Origin: an uncultured Schlesneria sp.
GTDB lineage: Bacteria; Planctomycetota; Planctomycetia; Planctomycetales; Planctomycetaceae
NCBI GenBank assembly: GCA_903871875.1
Contig: CAIQIR010000094.1
Location: 1-64,000, forward strand
DNA: 64,000 nucleotides
Reading direction: 5' to 3'
Part shown: positions 19,593 through 28,364 of the stretch, one piece after another
Layout of the letters: each line of letters opens with the position of its first letter
Position numbering within the stretch: position 1 is the stretch's first letter
Position numbers and translations under genes: made by a program
Notes under the pieces: generated by a model
Databases searched by the model: none
Told to the model about the DNA's origin: nothing
The model's input: only the letters and a program-made list of their open reading frames with translations

Positions 19593-20510
19593 ATGACAAC
19601 TCTGACCGAACGGAATCGCTTCTGGAGCGAGGTCTTCGCCATTCGCGGATCGGTTACTCCCCGGGTGCTTCCGCGAGTGCTGACTTTTGGGGCAATTGCG
19701 ACGTTCATCTGGATTGCCAATGAACTCACTCATGAGTTCGACTTTCATCTGGCGGTCGCACCGTATGAAGTGGCTGGTGCCGTACTTGGCCTCTTACTCG
19801 TGTTGCGGACCAACGCAGGATATGACCGCTGGTGGGAGGCCCGTAAACTTTGGGGCGGGATTGTGAACCAATCTCGAAACTTGGCAATCAGTGGCTTGAA
19901 TTACGGCCCGAATGATCCAGCATGGCAGGCCGGTTTTGTGCGGTGGGTCGCAGTATTCCCACATGTCGCACGCTGTAGTCTGCGCGGAGAAAGCGACATA
20001 CCGGAGGTTGCTGCTCTGCTCGGCAATGATGAGTCTTCGAGGATTGCTGCTGCCGGTCACATGCCAATCTTTGTTGCGATGAAATTGGCAAAACTGCTAA
20101 GTCAAGCTGTGGCAGAGGGCCGCATGGATCGCATGTCCTTCTTGCAGGTAGACAAAGAGCGGGCCTCCTTGATCGATCACCTTGGCGGATGCGAACGGAT
20201 CCTCAAGACACCGCTGCCGCGCGTCTATTACATCAAGATTCGGCGATTCATTTTTTTGTTTCTTGTGGCCTTGCCGTTTGCTCTGTTGGATAAAGTCGGC
20301 GGATTGACGCCGCTGGTGACGATGTTCGTAGCCTATCCAATCTTGTCGCTCGACCAAATTGGCATCGAACTTCAACACCCCTTCTCGACCCGCAAGCTAG
20401 GTCACCTGCCTCTGGACCAAATTTCACGGTCTATTGAAAATAATCTGAACGATGTCTTGCGGCTCATTCAGGAGGAGACGCAACAGACGTCCACGGAAAA
20501 ATCGGTGTAG
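19593..20510 (+). CDS. Bestrophin-like (UPF0187/YneE) membrane channel protein
   Basis: 305 aa. The N-terminal region has LVLRTNAGYDRWWEARKLWG, a bestrophin family hallmark, and the C-terminal part has the equally typical Q.....LQHPF......LPLD.ISR.IE.NL. Hydrophobic segments lie near residues 28-45, 58-75 and 215-260. Bacterial homologues form pentameric ion channels in the inner membrane. The gene sits between two copies of a diverged repeat and right after a cysN remnant, as if it arrived by recombination. Confidence 0.88.
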   Translation: MTTLTERNRFWSEVFAIRGSVTPRVLPRVLTFGAIATFIWIANELTHEFDFHLAVAPYEVAGAVLGLLLVLRTNAGYDRWWEARKLWGGIVNQSRNLAISGLNYGPNDPAWQAGFVRWVAVFPHVARCSLRGESDIPEVAALLGNDESSRIAAAGHMPIFVAMKLAKLLSQAVAEGRMDRMSFLQVDKERASLIDHLGGCERILKTPLPRVYYIKIRRFIFLFLVALPFALLDKVGGLTPLVTMFVAYPILSLDQIGIELQHPFSTRKLGHLPLDQISRSIENNLNDVLRLIQEETQQTSTEKSV

Positions 20511-20582
20511 TAATCCTGTCGGACCACGGACTATTTAGGCGGCAATTCCCCGAGGGATTGCCAGTGCGAGAGGATCGCAACG

Positions 20583-20608
20583 GTTAACTCGGGTAACGCA
20601 TCTTTGTT
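20583..20608 (+). promoter_or_regulatory. GTTAA-N17-GGTT-type promoter signature (one mismatch)
   Basis: GTTAACTC at 20583-20590, then 14 bp, then TGTT at 20605-20608 (consensus GGTT). It is 162 bp upstream of the fasciclin start at 20771. Seven exact copies occur elsewhere in the window, all upstream of genes. Confidence 0.45.
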
Positions 20609-20663
20609 CTTCTGCCTCGTTAAAATTCAAGATTCTGGCGTTTTTGGCGATTTTTCTGAATCC
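20591..20663 (+). repeat. Diverged direct repeat, copy B
   Basis: The counterpart of copy A (19442-19516) in the same orientation: GGTAACGCATCTTTGTTCT, TCAAGATTCTGGCGTTTTTGG and ATTTTTCTGAA. It overlaps the promoter-like signature at 20583-20608 and lies upstream of the first fasciclin gene. Confidence 0.65.
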
Positions 20664-20770
20664 AATCTGGGAATGCGAGCGAACTCATGATCGAGCCGCT
20701 CCGGAAAGAATGTCGCGACAAATTGTTTCAATCCAAAAATGTTCAAACAAACCCGAAAGAAAGTCCCTCA

Positions 20771-21259
20771 ATGAAAACGTTTTCAGTTCGCATGCTCACG
20801 CTCGCATTGATTCTAGGTGTCAGTTCGCTCCTCCGCGCTGAAGACAAGGCGAAGGACATCGTTGATACCGCGGTAGCCGCAGGCAGTTTCAAGACTTTAG
20901 CAGCGGCGTTGAAGGCCGCCGATTTAGTGGACACGCTGAAGGGCAAGGGGCCGTTCACTGTCTTCGCCCCGACTGACGAAGCGTTTGCGAAACTCCCGAA
21001 GGAGACGTTGGAATCTCTGCTGAAGCCAGAGAACAAGAAAAAGCTGGCTGGCATTCTCACCTACCATGTGGTCTCGGGGAAAGTACTCGCCAAGGACGTG
21101 GTCAAGCTGACTGAAGCAAAGACAGTTCAAGGCTCGTCCGTGAAGATCGTTGTGAAAGATGGTAAGGTCACCGTCGATGGAGCGAATGTGACAAAGACGG
21201 ACATTGAAGCAAGCAACGGAGTGATCCATGTGATTGACACGGTCATTCTGCCGAAATAG
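20771..21259 (+). CDS. Secreted fasciclin (FAS1) domain protein
   Basis: 162 aa from the ATG at 20771. The first ~22 residues form a signal peptide ([16 protein letters not shown]). One FAS1 domain follows, with [15 protein letters not shown] (H1) and the late block [13 protein letters not shown] (H2). Such small FAS1 proteins are exported and thought to act in adhesion or surface maintenance. The ECF sigma and RskA-type anti-sigma genes directly downstream recall the mycobacterial SigK-RskA-MPT70/MPT83 arrangement, where FAS1 proteins are sigma targets. A strong hairpin separates it from the sigma gene. Confidence 0.93.
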   Translation: MKTFSVRMLTLALILGVSSLLRAEDKAKDIVDTAVAAGSFKTLAAALKAADLVDTLKGKGPFTVFAPTDEAFAKLPKETLESLLKPENKKKLAGILTYHVVSGKVLAKDVVKLTEAKTVQGSSVKIVVKDGKVTVDGANVTKTDIEASNGVIHVIDTVILPK

Positions 21260-21287
21260 TCCGCGATCTGACGGGATCATTGAATGT

Positions 21288-21319
21288 CCGTGAGGTCGGT
21301 AGCGATGCCGACCTCACGG
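21288..21319 (+). terminator. Perfect 12-bp stem hairpin between fasciclin and ECF sigma genes
   Basis: CCGTGAGGTCGG (21288-21299) and CCGACCTCACGG (21308-21319) form an exact 12-bp stem with an 8-nt loop. No T run follows, so it may be an attenuator or mRNA-stabilising 3' end rather than a classical terminator. It lies 28 bp before the sigma start. Confidence 0.65.
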
Positions 21320-21346
21320 CATTCCTGACCACCAAGGGAGATTGAA

Positions 21347-21913
21347 TTGCAGGTACCAATACTTCCCCGCGTCGCACGAGGTGAGACAAATGCCATTGAT
21401 GAATGCCTAGATCGGTACGGCGGACTTATCTGGTCGCTGGCCTGTCGGCTTTCTCCTTCGACCTCGGATGCCGAAGATGCTGTGCAGGAAATCTTTGTGG
21501 ATTTATGGCGAAACGCAGACCGGTTTCGGGAGGATCTCGGCTCGGAGGTGACATTCGTATCGATCCTCGCTCGTCGACGTTTGATTGATCGCCAGCGGAA
21601 GCTTCGTCGCAATCCCGAACCGCAATCCATCGATGAAACGGATGTCGAATACCCGACTCCAATACCTTCACGTCAAATCGAGTTAGCTGAGGATGGAGTT
21701 CGCGCCACGGCGTGTTTGGAAAAACTGCGACAGAATGAACGTGAGGTGCTGGAACTCTCGATCTATCATGGTTTAGCTCAATCTCGAATCGCCGAGCGCA
21801 CGGGTGTTCCTTTAGGTACGGTTAAAACGCTCATTCGTCGGGCGTTGACGCAGCTTCGCACTTGCATGCAGGTCGGCAGCCGACTGCATGCCGAAGGAGG
21901 TGTTCAACTATGA
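21347..21913 (+). CDS. ECF RNA polymerase sigma factor (SigK-like)
   Basis: 188 aa from a TTG at 21347 with AAGGGAG 9 bp upstream. Region 2 (about residues 20-85, DAEDAVQEIFVDLWRNADRF) and region 4 (about 125-175, LRQNEREVLELSIYHGLAQS and GVPLGTVKTLIRRAL) are complete. The gene overlaps an RskA-like anti-sigma by 4 bp (ATGA) and follows a FAS1 gene. It belongs to the ECF groups that are inhibited by a membrane anti-sigma. It is one of two candidates in this window to read the GTTAA-N17-GGTT signature. Confidence 0.94.
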   Translation: MQVPILPRVARGETNAIDECLDRYGGLIWSLACRLSPSTSDAEDAVQEIFVDLWRNADRFREDLGSEVTFVSILARRRLIDRQRKLRRNPEPQSIDETDVEYPTPIPSRQIELAEDGVRATACLEKLRQNEREVLELSIYHGLAQSRIAERTGVPLGTVKTLIRRALTQLRTCMQVGSRLHAEGGVQL

Positions 21914-22710
21914 GCATTCCCGGGAAACCAGATGCGGACCGCTGGGAAGAACTGCAAATCACGCGATTGTTGTTCGGGCTTTCGTTGGAAGAGCAAGCCG
22001 AGTACGACGAATTCGCCCAAAAGATGCCAGCGGAAACGTCTGAATTCTTCGAACAGGTGGTCGCTTCAATTGATGTGGCCTGGTCGGATCCAAAATCAAT
22101 GCCGCTACCAGAACATCTTCGAGAAACAATCCGCTTGCGAGCGTTAAAAGAATTAACACCGCAGGCGTCTCTCCCTGGCGATAAACCCACTGTCGCCAGC
22201 GTCGTTACCGTTCGATCGAGCAGGCTACCCTGGGTTATCACTGCGGCCTGCATGGCGCTCACGGTGCTGACGATTGCCTCAACCAGACCCATCGGGCCCG
22301 TAGAAGAAGTCTCGCGAGACGCTGCCCAGTTGCGAGCGGAATTGATTTCAGCCGCCAAAGACCTTGTACGAGTCAAGTGGTCCGATGGGCCAACCCCGAT
22401 CTCAGGCGCGGAGGGCGATGTTGTCTGGAGCCCATCACAGCAACAAGGGTACATGCGTTTTCGCGGGCTCGCTGTCAATGTGCCCACCGTTCAACAGTAT
22501 CAACTGTGGATCTTCGACAAGAACCAGAGTGATAAAACGCCAATTGACGGAGGTGTTTTTGACATCATTTCAGATCAGGAAGTCATTATTCCCATTCAGG
22601 CGAAGTTGCGAGTTCAAGAGGCCTACTTGTTCGCAATCACGATCGAGAAGCCGGGCGGAGTGGTCGTTTCTTCACGTGAAAGATTGCCACTTGTGGCTAC
22701 TGTCAATTGA
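21910..22710 (+). CDS. Anti-sigma factor with RskA C-terminal domain
   Basis: 266 aa from the ATG at 21910, overlapping the sigma stop. The N-terminal ~90 residues form the cytoplasmic sigma-binding part. A transmembrane helix lies near residues 107-123 (WVITAACMALTVLTIAS). The extracytoplasmic part carries the anti-sigma-K pattern YQLWIFDKNQSDKTPIDGGVF. It is expected to hold the upstream ECF factor at the membrane until released by an external signal, probably proteolytically. Confidence 0.9.
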   Translation: MSIPGKPDADRWEELQITRLLFGLSLEEQAEYDEFAQKMPAETSEFFEQVVASIDVAWSDPKSMPLPEHLRETIRLRALKELTPQASLPGDKPTVASVVTVRSSRLPWVITAACMALTVLTIASTRPIGPVEEVSRDAAQLRAELISAAKDLVRVKWSDGPTPISGAEGDVVWSPSQQQGYMRFRGLAVNVPTVQQYQLWIFDKNQSDKTPIDGGVFDIISDQEVIIPIQAKLRVQEAYLFAITIEKPGGVVVSSRERLPLVATVN

Positions 22711-22775
22711 TCAGATTGTCGATTCAGACGACTCGCTCGCAGTATTGTGAAACAAAGTTTCATTGAGGATCGATT

Positions 22776-23657
22776 ATGAAAGAATGGCCTCGTTCTCTTC
22801 TTTTCGCAGGTGCGTATTTCGCACTCGTCTTTTCGCAACTCGCACAGAATTCTGAAGCTGAGGATGGGAAAATGTCCCGAACCGATACAGCCACGAAGCT
22901 CGACACAGCACTTCGTGCTGCGGACTCACTGCGAGATTCAGAGCGGCAAATCTCTCTTTTTCAATCTGCCGCAGACGAAGCGCTGAAAACGATGCCCGCG
23001 AATGTCTTAGTCGAAGAAGCCTTTCAGCGAGTCCAAAAAAGCATGAGTACCGATGCCCGGAAGTTGGCAAAAGAGTGGCGGTCAGCGTTAATTGAAGCTC
23101 GCGATATTCTTCAGTTCGAGCCCGTAAAAGAATCTCCGCTTCCTGACGGATTTCCTGAACTGACGCCGGTCGGTGAAATTCGATTGCAGCAGTACCCGAA
23201 ATACCGGCTGGCGAGAACGGACATGACGTTCATGGAAGGGAGTGCATTTTGGACACTCTTCAATCACATTAAGGAACGCGACATCGCCATGACGGCACCA
23301 GTGGAAATGACATATGCTGACGATGGGAAAACGGCGACGAAGCAATCAACGATGTCCTTCATGTATCGCAGTACTCAGCAAGGCCAACTTGGCACCGCGG
23401 GCAAGGTACAGGTCGTCGACATTCCCGCGCAGATGGCGGTCAGTATTGGCATTCGGGGAAATGCCAATAAGGGACGCATCGCCGATGCCAAACGCCGCCT
23501 AGAAAGCTGGTTACATGTTCATCGTGACGAGTATGAATCGGCCGGACCACTCAGAGTCATGGGCCACAATAGTCCGTTCATTGCCGAAGAAAAGCAATTT
23601 GCTGAGATACAGATTCCTGTTTGTGTGAAACACTCTCAGAGAGCAGTCACGCCTTAA
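22776..23657 (+). CDS. Exported SOUL-family heme-binding protein
   Basis: 293 aa with an N-terminal signal peptide (about residues 1-28). The SOUL/HBP domain spans about residues 125-290, with Y.KYRLART, the family block DIAMTAPVEMTY and a late PFI..E.....IQIPV. SOUL proteins bind heme or other tetrapyrroles. The region between (about 35-110) is helical and not assigned. The gene follows the anti-sigma gene by 65 bp on the same strand, and a porphyrin-binding role fits the tetrapyrrole and photo-stress theme of the neighbourhood. Confidence 0.88.
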   Translation: MKEWPRSLLFAGAYFALVFSQLAQNSEAEDGKMSRTDTATKLDTALRAADSLRDSERQISLFQSAADEALKTMPANVLVEEAFQRVQKSMSTDARKLAKEWRSALIEARDILQFEPVKESPLPDGFPELTPVGEIRLQQYPKYRLARTDMTFMEGSAFWTLFNHIKERDIAMTAPVEMTYADDGKTATKQSTMSFMYRSTQQGQLGTAGKVQVVDIPAQMAVSIGIRGNANKGRIADAKRRLESWLHVHRDEYESAGPLRVMGHNSPFIAEEKQFAEIQIPVCVKHSQRAVTP

Positions 23658-23751
23658 TGAATCGTGAAAGTGACGGGGTCACTATTGATGCGTCAAGTTT
23701 CTTTTTGGATTGTCGCCTGCCATTGATTTCGAGCATTTTCAGGGTTATCTG

Positions 23752-25086
23752 ATGCTGAAAAATATTTTGACGGCTTGTTTGTTCTGTTGGCCGCTGGCCG
23801 TATTCGCCGCTGATTTCCCGCAGTTTCGAGGCGCGAACGGGACTGGAGTCGCAGAAGCGACGTTGATTCCAATCCACTGGTCCATGAAGGAAAACGTAGC
23901 ATGGAAAGTCCAGGTGCCTGGTGCGGGTTGGTCCCAGCCCGTTCTCATCGGCGAACATCTTTATCTCACGACTGCCGTGTCGGACAAAGACCTGAAACCC
24001 AAAGACTTTTCTGGTGGCGTGAAGATGCCGCAAAGCATGGGGCTGGGCGGACTGGGAAAAGCACCGAACACAGTCATCCAATGGCAAGTTCACTGCTACA
24101 ACGCGACGACGGGCGAGCGGCTTTGGGCCGAAACTATTGCGGATGGAAAACCGAAATACCCAATTCATCCATCCAACACGTATGCCACGGAATCTCCCGT
24201 CGCAGACGGTGATGGCATTTACACCTTCTTTGGAGCAACAGGCATCGTCGCTGCCCTGAACCATCAAGGTCAGATTCTGTGGCGAAAAGAGCTCGGTGCA
24301 TTCGCAACCAGCAGTGGATTTGGTACTGGCAGTTCGATGGCGATCCACAACGGCAAGATCTTTGTCCAACACTTCACGAATGGAAGCGGGATCTTAGTTT
24401 GCTTCGAGAACAAGACCGGTGACCAAGTCTGGAGAGTTGATCGTCAAAAGAACGCGAGTTCGTGGAGTTCACCCATCCTTTGGAAGAACGATTCACGATT
24501 AGAACTGTTGTCATCTGGGAACGACCTAATCTGCAGTTATGATCCTGAAACTGGCCGCGAACTATGGCGATTGAGCAACGTAAAATCTCCAACGGCTTGT
24601 TCAATTGCCGCAGACAATCGGCAGATCTACTTCGGAGGGTCAGACCCCTTCTCGACAGGCCCTTTATTTGCAATGCGAGCCGGTGCGTCTGGCGACATCT
24701 CACCGAAGAAGAAAAACGAAATCTTTGAGTCGTGCAGTTGGCTCGAAGCCAAAGGGGGGCCTGGTATGCCATCCCCCGTCTCATCCGGTGCCTACCTTTA
24801 TGTCGTGGATAAAAATATCTTGAAATGTTACGACGCTGGCTCTGGAGACCGACTGTATCAAAACCGCCTTCCGTCGACGTCGATGGTGGCAGCTTCACCC
24901 ATTGTGATTGGCGATAAACTGCTTGTGATCGGCGAAGCTGGCGATGCGACGCTTGTCAAGGTTGGGGCGGAGTTCGAAGTCGTTGGTGGTGGTAAACTGG
25001 ACGATGTCTTCTGGTCCACGCCAGCGATCGGTGATGGAGCCATCTACTTTCGTGGCGTGGATGCTTTATATTGCATCCGTCAGTAA
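23752..25086 (+). CDS. Exported PQQ-like beta-propeller protein
   Basis: 444 aa from the ATG at 23752, giving a clear signal peptide (ILTACLFCWPLAVFA). Repeated blades with W..(D/E)...G...W (for example ATTGERLWAE, DPETGRELWRL) mark a PQQ-like WD40-type propeller, and the opening FPQFRGANGTGV is the planctomycete-specific form. Members are usually periplasmic or extracellular and often lack dehydrogenase residues; a catalytic role is not evident. A paralogue is at 42160. Confidence 0.88.
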   Translation: MLKNILTACLFCWPLAVFAADFPQFRGANGTGVAEATLIPIHWSMKENVAWKVQVPGAGWSQPVLIGEHLYLTTAVSDKDLKPKDFSGGVKMPQSMGLGGLGKAPNTVIQWQVHCYNATTGERLWAETIADGKPKYPIHPSNTYATESPVADGDGIYTFFGATGIVAALNHQGQILWRKELGAFATSSGFGTGSSMAIHNGKIFVQHFTNGSGILVCFENKTGDQVWRVDRQKNASSWSSPILWKNDSRLELLSSGNDLICSYDPETGRELWRLSNVKSPTACSIAADNRQIYFGGSDPFSTGPLFAMRAGASGDISPKKKNEIFESCSWLEAKGGPGMPSPVSSGAYLYVVDKNILKCYDAGSGDRLYQNRLPSTSMVAASPIVIGDKLLVIGEAGDATLVKVGAEFEVVGGGKLDDVFWSTPAIGDGAIYFRGVDALYCIRQ

Positions 25087-25324
25087 GTCACTGAGAGCTT
25101 CGGCTTTTTCCGCATGGAAAAACTGGATGCAACGTCACGATCACTTTCGTTCCATGAAAGTTCGATAATCATCAAGATATTTCTCTGTGCGTAGAGCTGT
25201 GGGCAGTAATGAATCATTTTTAACGTGCCTTGCAATGCACGGTCTCAATTAATTCTGTGGCAAAACTCGGATTTCCCCGGCCGGACATTTCTCGCCGGAT
25301 GTCTATAAACGTTCGTTTGAGTTT

Positions 25325-25588
25325 GTGCTGCGTTGTGAGAATGCTCGTCTCGAAGACATAGCAGGATGCCGGGGAATGAACGATCCAGATTTGGTGACCC
25401 GACCGGCGACACCTCGACACACGGGGAAGGTCGAGCGGGGAGTAGACTATGTGCAGGAAAACGCCTTGAAGGGAAGAACCCTTGAAAGCCTGGCACAGCA
25501 GAACGCCCACTTGGACCACTGGGAGAAGACGGTCGCAGACACGCGAATTCATGGAACCACGAAGAAGCATGTCTCGATGGTCAAATAA
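25325..25588 (+). pseudogene. IS21-family transposase (IstA) C-terminal remnant
   Basis: The frame contains PRHTGKVERGVDYVQENALK followed by GRTLESLAQQN....W...VADTRIHGTT, a strong match to the C-terminal part of IS21 IstA proteins (RHKGKVERGVDYVQ, VADTRIHGTT). The catalytic DDE core, istB and terminal repeats are not visible in 25087-25632. This is a decayed element fragment. Confidence 0.72.
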
Positions 25589-25632
25589 CCGCATTTCGGA
25601 TCGTAAAACGCAAATCCTAGATTGAGACAACT

Positions 25633-26028
25633 ATGCCTTGGCTCGAATGGTACAACTCGCTCGCAAAACCAAGCTGGACGCCGCCTCCAGCGACCATTGG
25701 CCTGATCTGGACAATTCTCTACCCGATCATCTTCGTCAGCTTTGGGTTCGTATTCATTCAAGCAATTCGACGACGAATTCCGTGGCAAGTCACAGTGCCA
25801 TTTGCCATCAACCTCTTGGCGAATCTGGTCTTCACGCACATCCAATTTGGAATGCGGAACCTGCCATTGGCCGCAATGGACATATTGGTGGTATGGACCA
25901 CAATCATCTGGCTGGCCGTGGCGATTTGGCCGCATTACCGCTGGGTAAGTCTGGCCCAGATCCCGTACTTCATCTGGGTCTCGTTGGCGACCGTGCTTCA
26001 ACTGTCGATCACTTGGAACAATCGGTGA
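25633..26028 (+). CDS. tspO: TspO/MBR-family tetrapyrrole-binding membrane protein
   Basis: 131 aa, five hydrophobic helices. W..Y..L.KPSWTPP near the N-terminus and N(L)..NL.F...QF(G)...LA..DI are the TspO signature. TspO binds and degrades porphyrins and modulates photo-oxidative and pigment responses in alphaproteobacteria. The length is slightly short of the usual ~155 aa, with the N-terminal helix beginning immediately at MPWLEWYNSL. It heads a run of four + strand genes ending in a UV endonuclease. Confidence 0.9.
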   Translation: MPWLEWYNSLAKPSWTPPPATIGLIWTILYPIIFVSFGFVFIQAIRRRIPWQVTVPFAINLLANLVFTHIQFGMRNLPLAAMDILVVWTTIIWLAVAIWPHYRWVSLAQIPYFIWVSLATVLQLSITWNNR

Positions 26029-26045
26029 ACAAAGTCAGGGCTGAC

Positions 26046-26627
26046 ATGATCACAAAAATGCTTGCACTGCCCCTGCTGATCCTGATGGGGTCGTTTGTCA
26101 TGGCCGAAGACGCGCCACAAACCTTGTTCGACTTCACCGGAGCCGACTCTGCCAAGGAATGGCAGAACGTCAACGACGGTGTGATGGGTGGTGTTTCCGA
26201 GGGCAAGTTCAAGATCACCGACGAGAAAACCTTGGAGTTCTTCGGCAAATTGTCACTGGAAAACAACGGCGGCTTTGCTTCGGTTCGGACCAAGGCCAAG
26301 AAGCTTGGGCTGGAGAAAGGCGACACGCTGGTCACCAAAGTCCGTGGCGACGGGCGGGAATATACACTCAACCTATACCTCAATAAGCCGCTGATCGCCT
26401 TCTCGTATCGGGCCACGGTGCAGACCAAGAAGGACGAGTGGATTGAGGTCAAAGTCCCGCTGGACAAGTTCGAGGCGATCTCGTTCGGCAGGGTTGTGAA
26501 AGATGCCGGGCCGGTAAACGCGAAGGAGGTCAACGCCGTGGGCTTCATGTTGAGCGACAAGAAAGCCGGGGCGTTCAAGATGGAAATCGAGTCGATCAAG
26601 GTGGAGCGGGTGGAAGAGTCGAAATGA
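26046..26627 (+). CDS. Exported CIA30-family protein
   Basis: 193 aa from the ATG at 26046, with a signal peptide (MLALPLLILMGSFVMA). The body matches the NADH:ubiquinone oxidoreductase intermediate-associated protein 30 (CIA30) beta-sandwich: W..VNDGVMGGVS.G, F.G..SLENNGGFASVR and a late VGFMLSDKKAG.F..EI..I. Bacterial CIA30 homologues are carbohydrate-binding-like and uncharacterised. It starts 17 bp after tspO and overlaps the next gene by 4 bp. Confidence 0.88.
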   Translation: MITKMLALPLLILMGSFVMAEDAPQTLFDFTGADSAKEWQNVNDGVMGGVSEGKFKITDEKTLEFFGKLSLENNGGFASVRTKAKKLGLEKGDTLVTKVRGDGREYTLNLYLNKPLIAFSYRATVQTKKDEWIEVKVPLDKFEAISFGRVVKDAGPVNAKEVNAVGFMLSDKKAGAFKMEIESIKVERVEESK

Positions 26628-27010
26628 AACCGTTATTGCTCGCCTTCATCTTCAACATCATCGTCCTTGTGCCTATCGGATTGCTGACTCTGTTGGGTGG
26701 CAAGCGTGGCGGGCAATTGGCCTGCCAGGGGAAGTTCCCTGAGAGCGAGGGCTTCCGCACGATCCTTGGATCATTGTGGACGGCGATCCTGCTTGGTTCG
26801 ATGCTCGGCCTGTTTTATCCCGTGCCGATGTCGCCACTTTTGCTGATTCAGGTGATCTACAAGACGCTCTGGCTTCTCGTGTTCGTCACGCCCCGGCTGA
26901 TCGGTGGGCGAATCCGCGAAGTACCTTCCGGGATTGCGTTGGCATTCCTTGTGATCGTGCTGAGCTACCCGTGGGTTATTCCGTGGGGACCGCTTTTCGG
27001 AACTCGGTGA
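26624..27010 (+). CDS. Hypothetical integral membrane protein
   Basis: 128 aa, four predicted hydrophobic segments (about residues 5-24, 47-66, 70-90 and 104-122). No family recognised. The ATGA overlap with the CIA30 gene and direct abutment to the UvdE gene place it inside the tspO-CIA30-uvdE operon. Confidence 0.75.
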   Translation: MKPLLLAFIFNIIVLVPIGLLTLLGGKRGGQLACQGKFPESEGFRTILGSLWTAILLGSMLGLFYPVPMSPLLLIQVIYKTLWLLVFVTPRLIGGRIREVPSGIALAFLVIVLSYPWVIPWGPLFGTR

Positions 27011-27994
27011 ATGATGAAAATGACGCTGGAGGAAACTCTGGTCAATCGACATGGTGCTGCAACTGAACATCAAAATGATGAAATGGGAGAAGTCGTGATT
27101 CGACTGGGGCTCTGCTGCATGTTTCGAGAGCAGCCGATTAAGTTCGTCACGACGACGGCTACCGCTATCAGCAAGATGAAACGGTCTGACGCCTTGATTA
27201 AGCTCAGTCGTCTCTGCATGGCGAATGCCGACTCCCTGCTTGCCGCCCTGAGGTTCTGTGCCGACAACGACATTGGCTGCTTCCGGGTAAATAGCCAAAT
27301 ACTGCCGATCAAAACACATCCCACATGCGGATATTTCGTGGGCGATTTGCCCGATGGCGATGGGATCATTCGCCGATTCAAAGAGTGTGGAAAGTTCGTC
27401 AAGAAGCACAAACTTAGAACTTGCTTCCACCCGGATCAGTTCGTCGTGATGAACTCACCTCGACTCGACGTGGTTGAGAAATCAGTGCAGGAACTGGAAT
27501 ACCAAGCGGAAGTGGCCGAATGGATCGGAGCCGATGTCATCAACATTCACGGTGGCGGGGCATACGGCGACAAACCGATGGCTCTCGCCGATTTCGCCCG
27601 TAACCTCGACCGGCTTTCTTTAAGAGTCAGAAGCCGATTGACCGTCGAAAACGATGACAAAACCTTCACGCCAGCCGACTTGCTGCCCATCTGCAACGCT
27701 ACCGGCATCCCGTTGGTCTACGACGTGCATCATCATCGTTGTAATCCAGATGAATTGAGCATCGAACAGGCCACGAAGAAGGCACTGGCGACATGGAACC
27801 GGGAGCCGATGTTCCATCTTTCCAGCCCGATTGAAGGCTGGGACGGCCCGAAACCTGAGCGACATCACGACTTCATTGACGTGACCGACTTCCCAGAGTG
27901 CTGGCGACGGAAGAAAATCACCGTGGAAGTCGAAGCGAAGGCCAAGGAAGTGGCTGTGGAAAAGTTGAGGCAAGAATTGGCGGCAAATCGGTAA
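27011..27994 (+). CDS. uvsE: UV damage endonuclease UvdE/UvsE
   Basis: 327 aa if started at 27011, immediately after the upstream stop; an internal ATG at 27083 (MGEVVIRLGLCCMF) gives 303 aa, nearer the family norm. The TIM-barrel signature is clear: RLGLCCMF, HPDQFVVMNS, NIHGGGAYGDK and TVENDD, then YDVHHHRCN carrying metal ligands. UvdE nicks DNA 5' to UV photoproducts and abasic sites in a Mn-dependent way. Its place in a tspO operon supports a light-damage theme. Confidence 0.92.
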   Translation: MMKMTLEETLVNRHGAATEHQNDEMGEVVIRLGLCCMFREQPIKFVTTTATAISKMKRSDALIKLSRLCMANADSLLAALRFCADNDIGCFRVNSQILPIKTHPTCGYFVGDLPDGDGIIRRFKECGKFVKKHKLRTCFHPDQFVVMNSPRLDVVEKSVQELEYQAEVAEWIGADVINIHGGGAYGDKPMALADFARNLDRLSLRVRSRLTVENDDKTFTPADLLPICNATGIPLVYDVHHHRCNPDELSIEQATKKALATWNREPMFHLSSPIEGWDGPKPERHHDFIDVTDFPECWRRKKITVEVEAKAKEVAVEKLRQELAANR

Positions 27995-28118
27995 ATGGAG
28001 CCGCTAAACATGAACTTGTTCTGAAGATATACCTTGGCTGCGGACGGCTTCGAAGATTAGGGAAGGTATTGGGGTATTCCTCGATAATTGCGCGCAAACT
28101 TCGGAACGAGACAAAGCG

Positions 28119-28364
28119 ATGGGTCAGGAAATCGCCGCCATACAATTTCAGCACCATGACTTTCAGCGTTTTAAAAATCTCGCCAGCCGCGAATTGAGTC
28201 TCCTCGCCGACTGGTTTCGTAACCGGCAAAATTTAAACGCCCGATCGATCGACGGACTCGAATCGGAGACTTGGATGGTCGCCGAGGATGGCCATACATT
28301 ATCCCTTGCCGGATTGAAATGGTGGTCAGCGAAACTTGGTCTTATCAGCCGCCCGCCGAAGTAA
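28119..28364 (+). pseudogene. Short fragment resembling the start of a glutamate-cysteine-ligase-like gene
   Basis: 81 aa beginning MGQEIAAIQFQ.HDF..F and continuing ELSLLADWFR...E.W.V..DG. This resembles from memory the N-terminus of a glutamate-cysteine-ligase-like family (MGQEI...F...DF..F......LL..WF). The frame then ends, overlapping the 3' end of the convergent SpoIIE gene by 39 bp. It could instead be a genuine small gene. The assignment is tentative. Confidence 0.35.
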
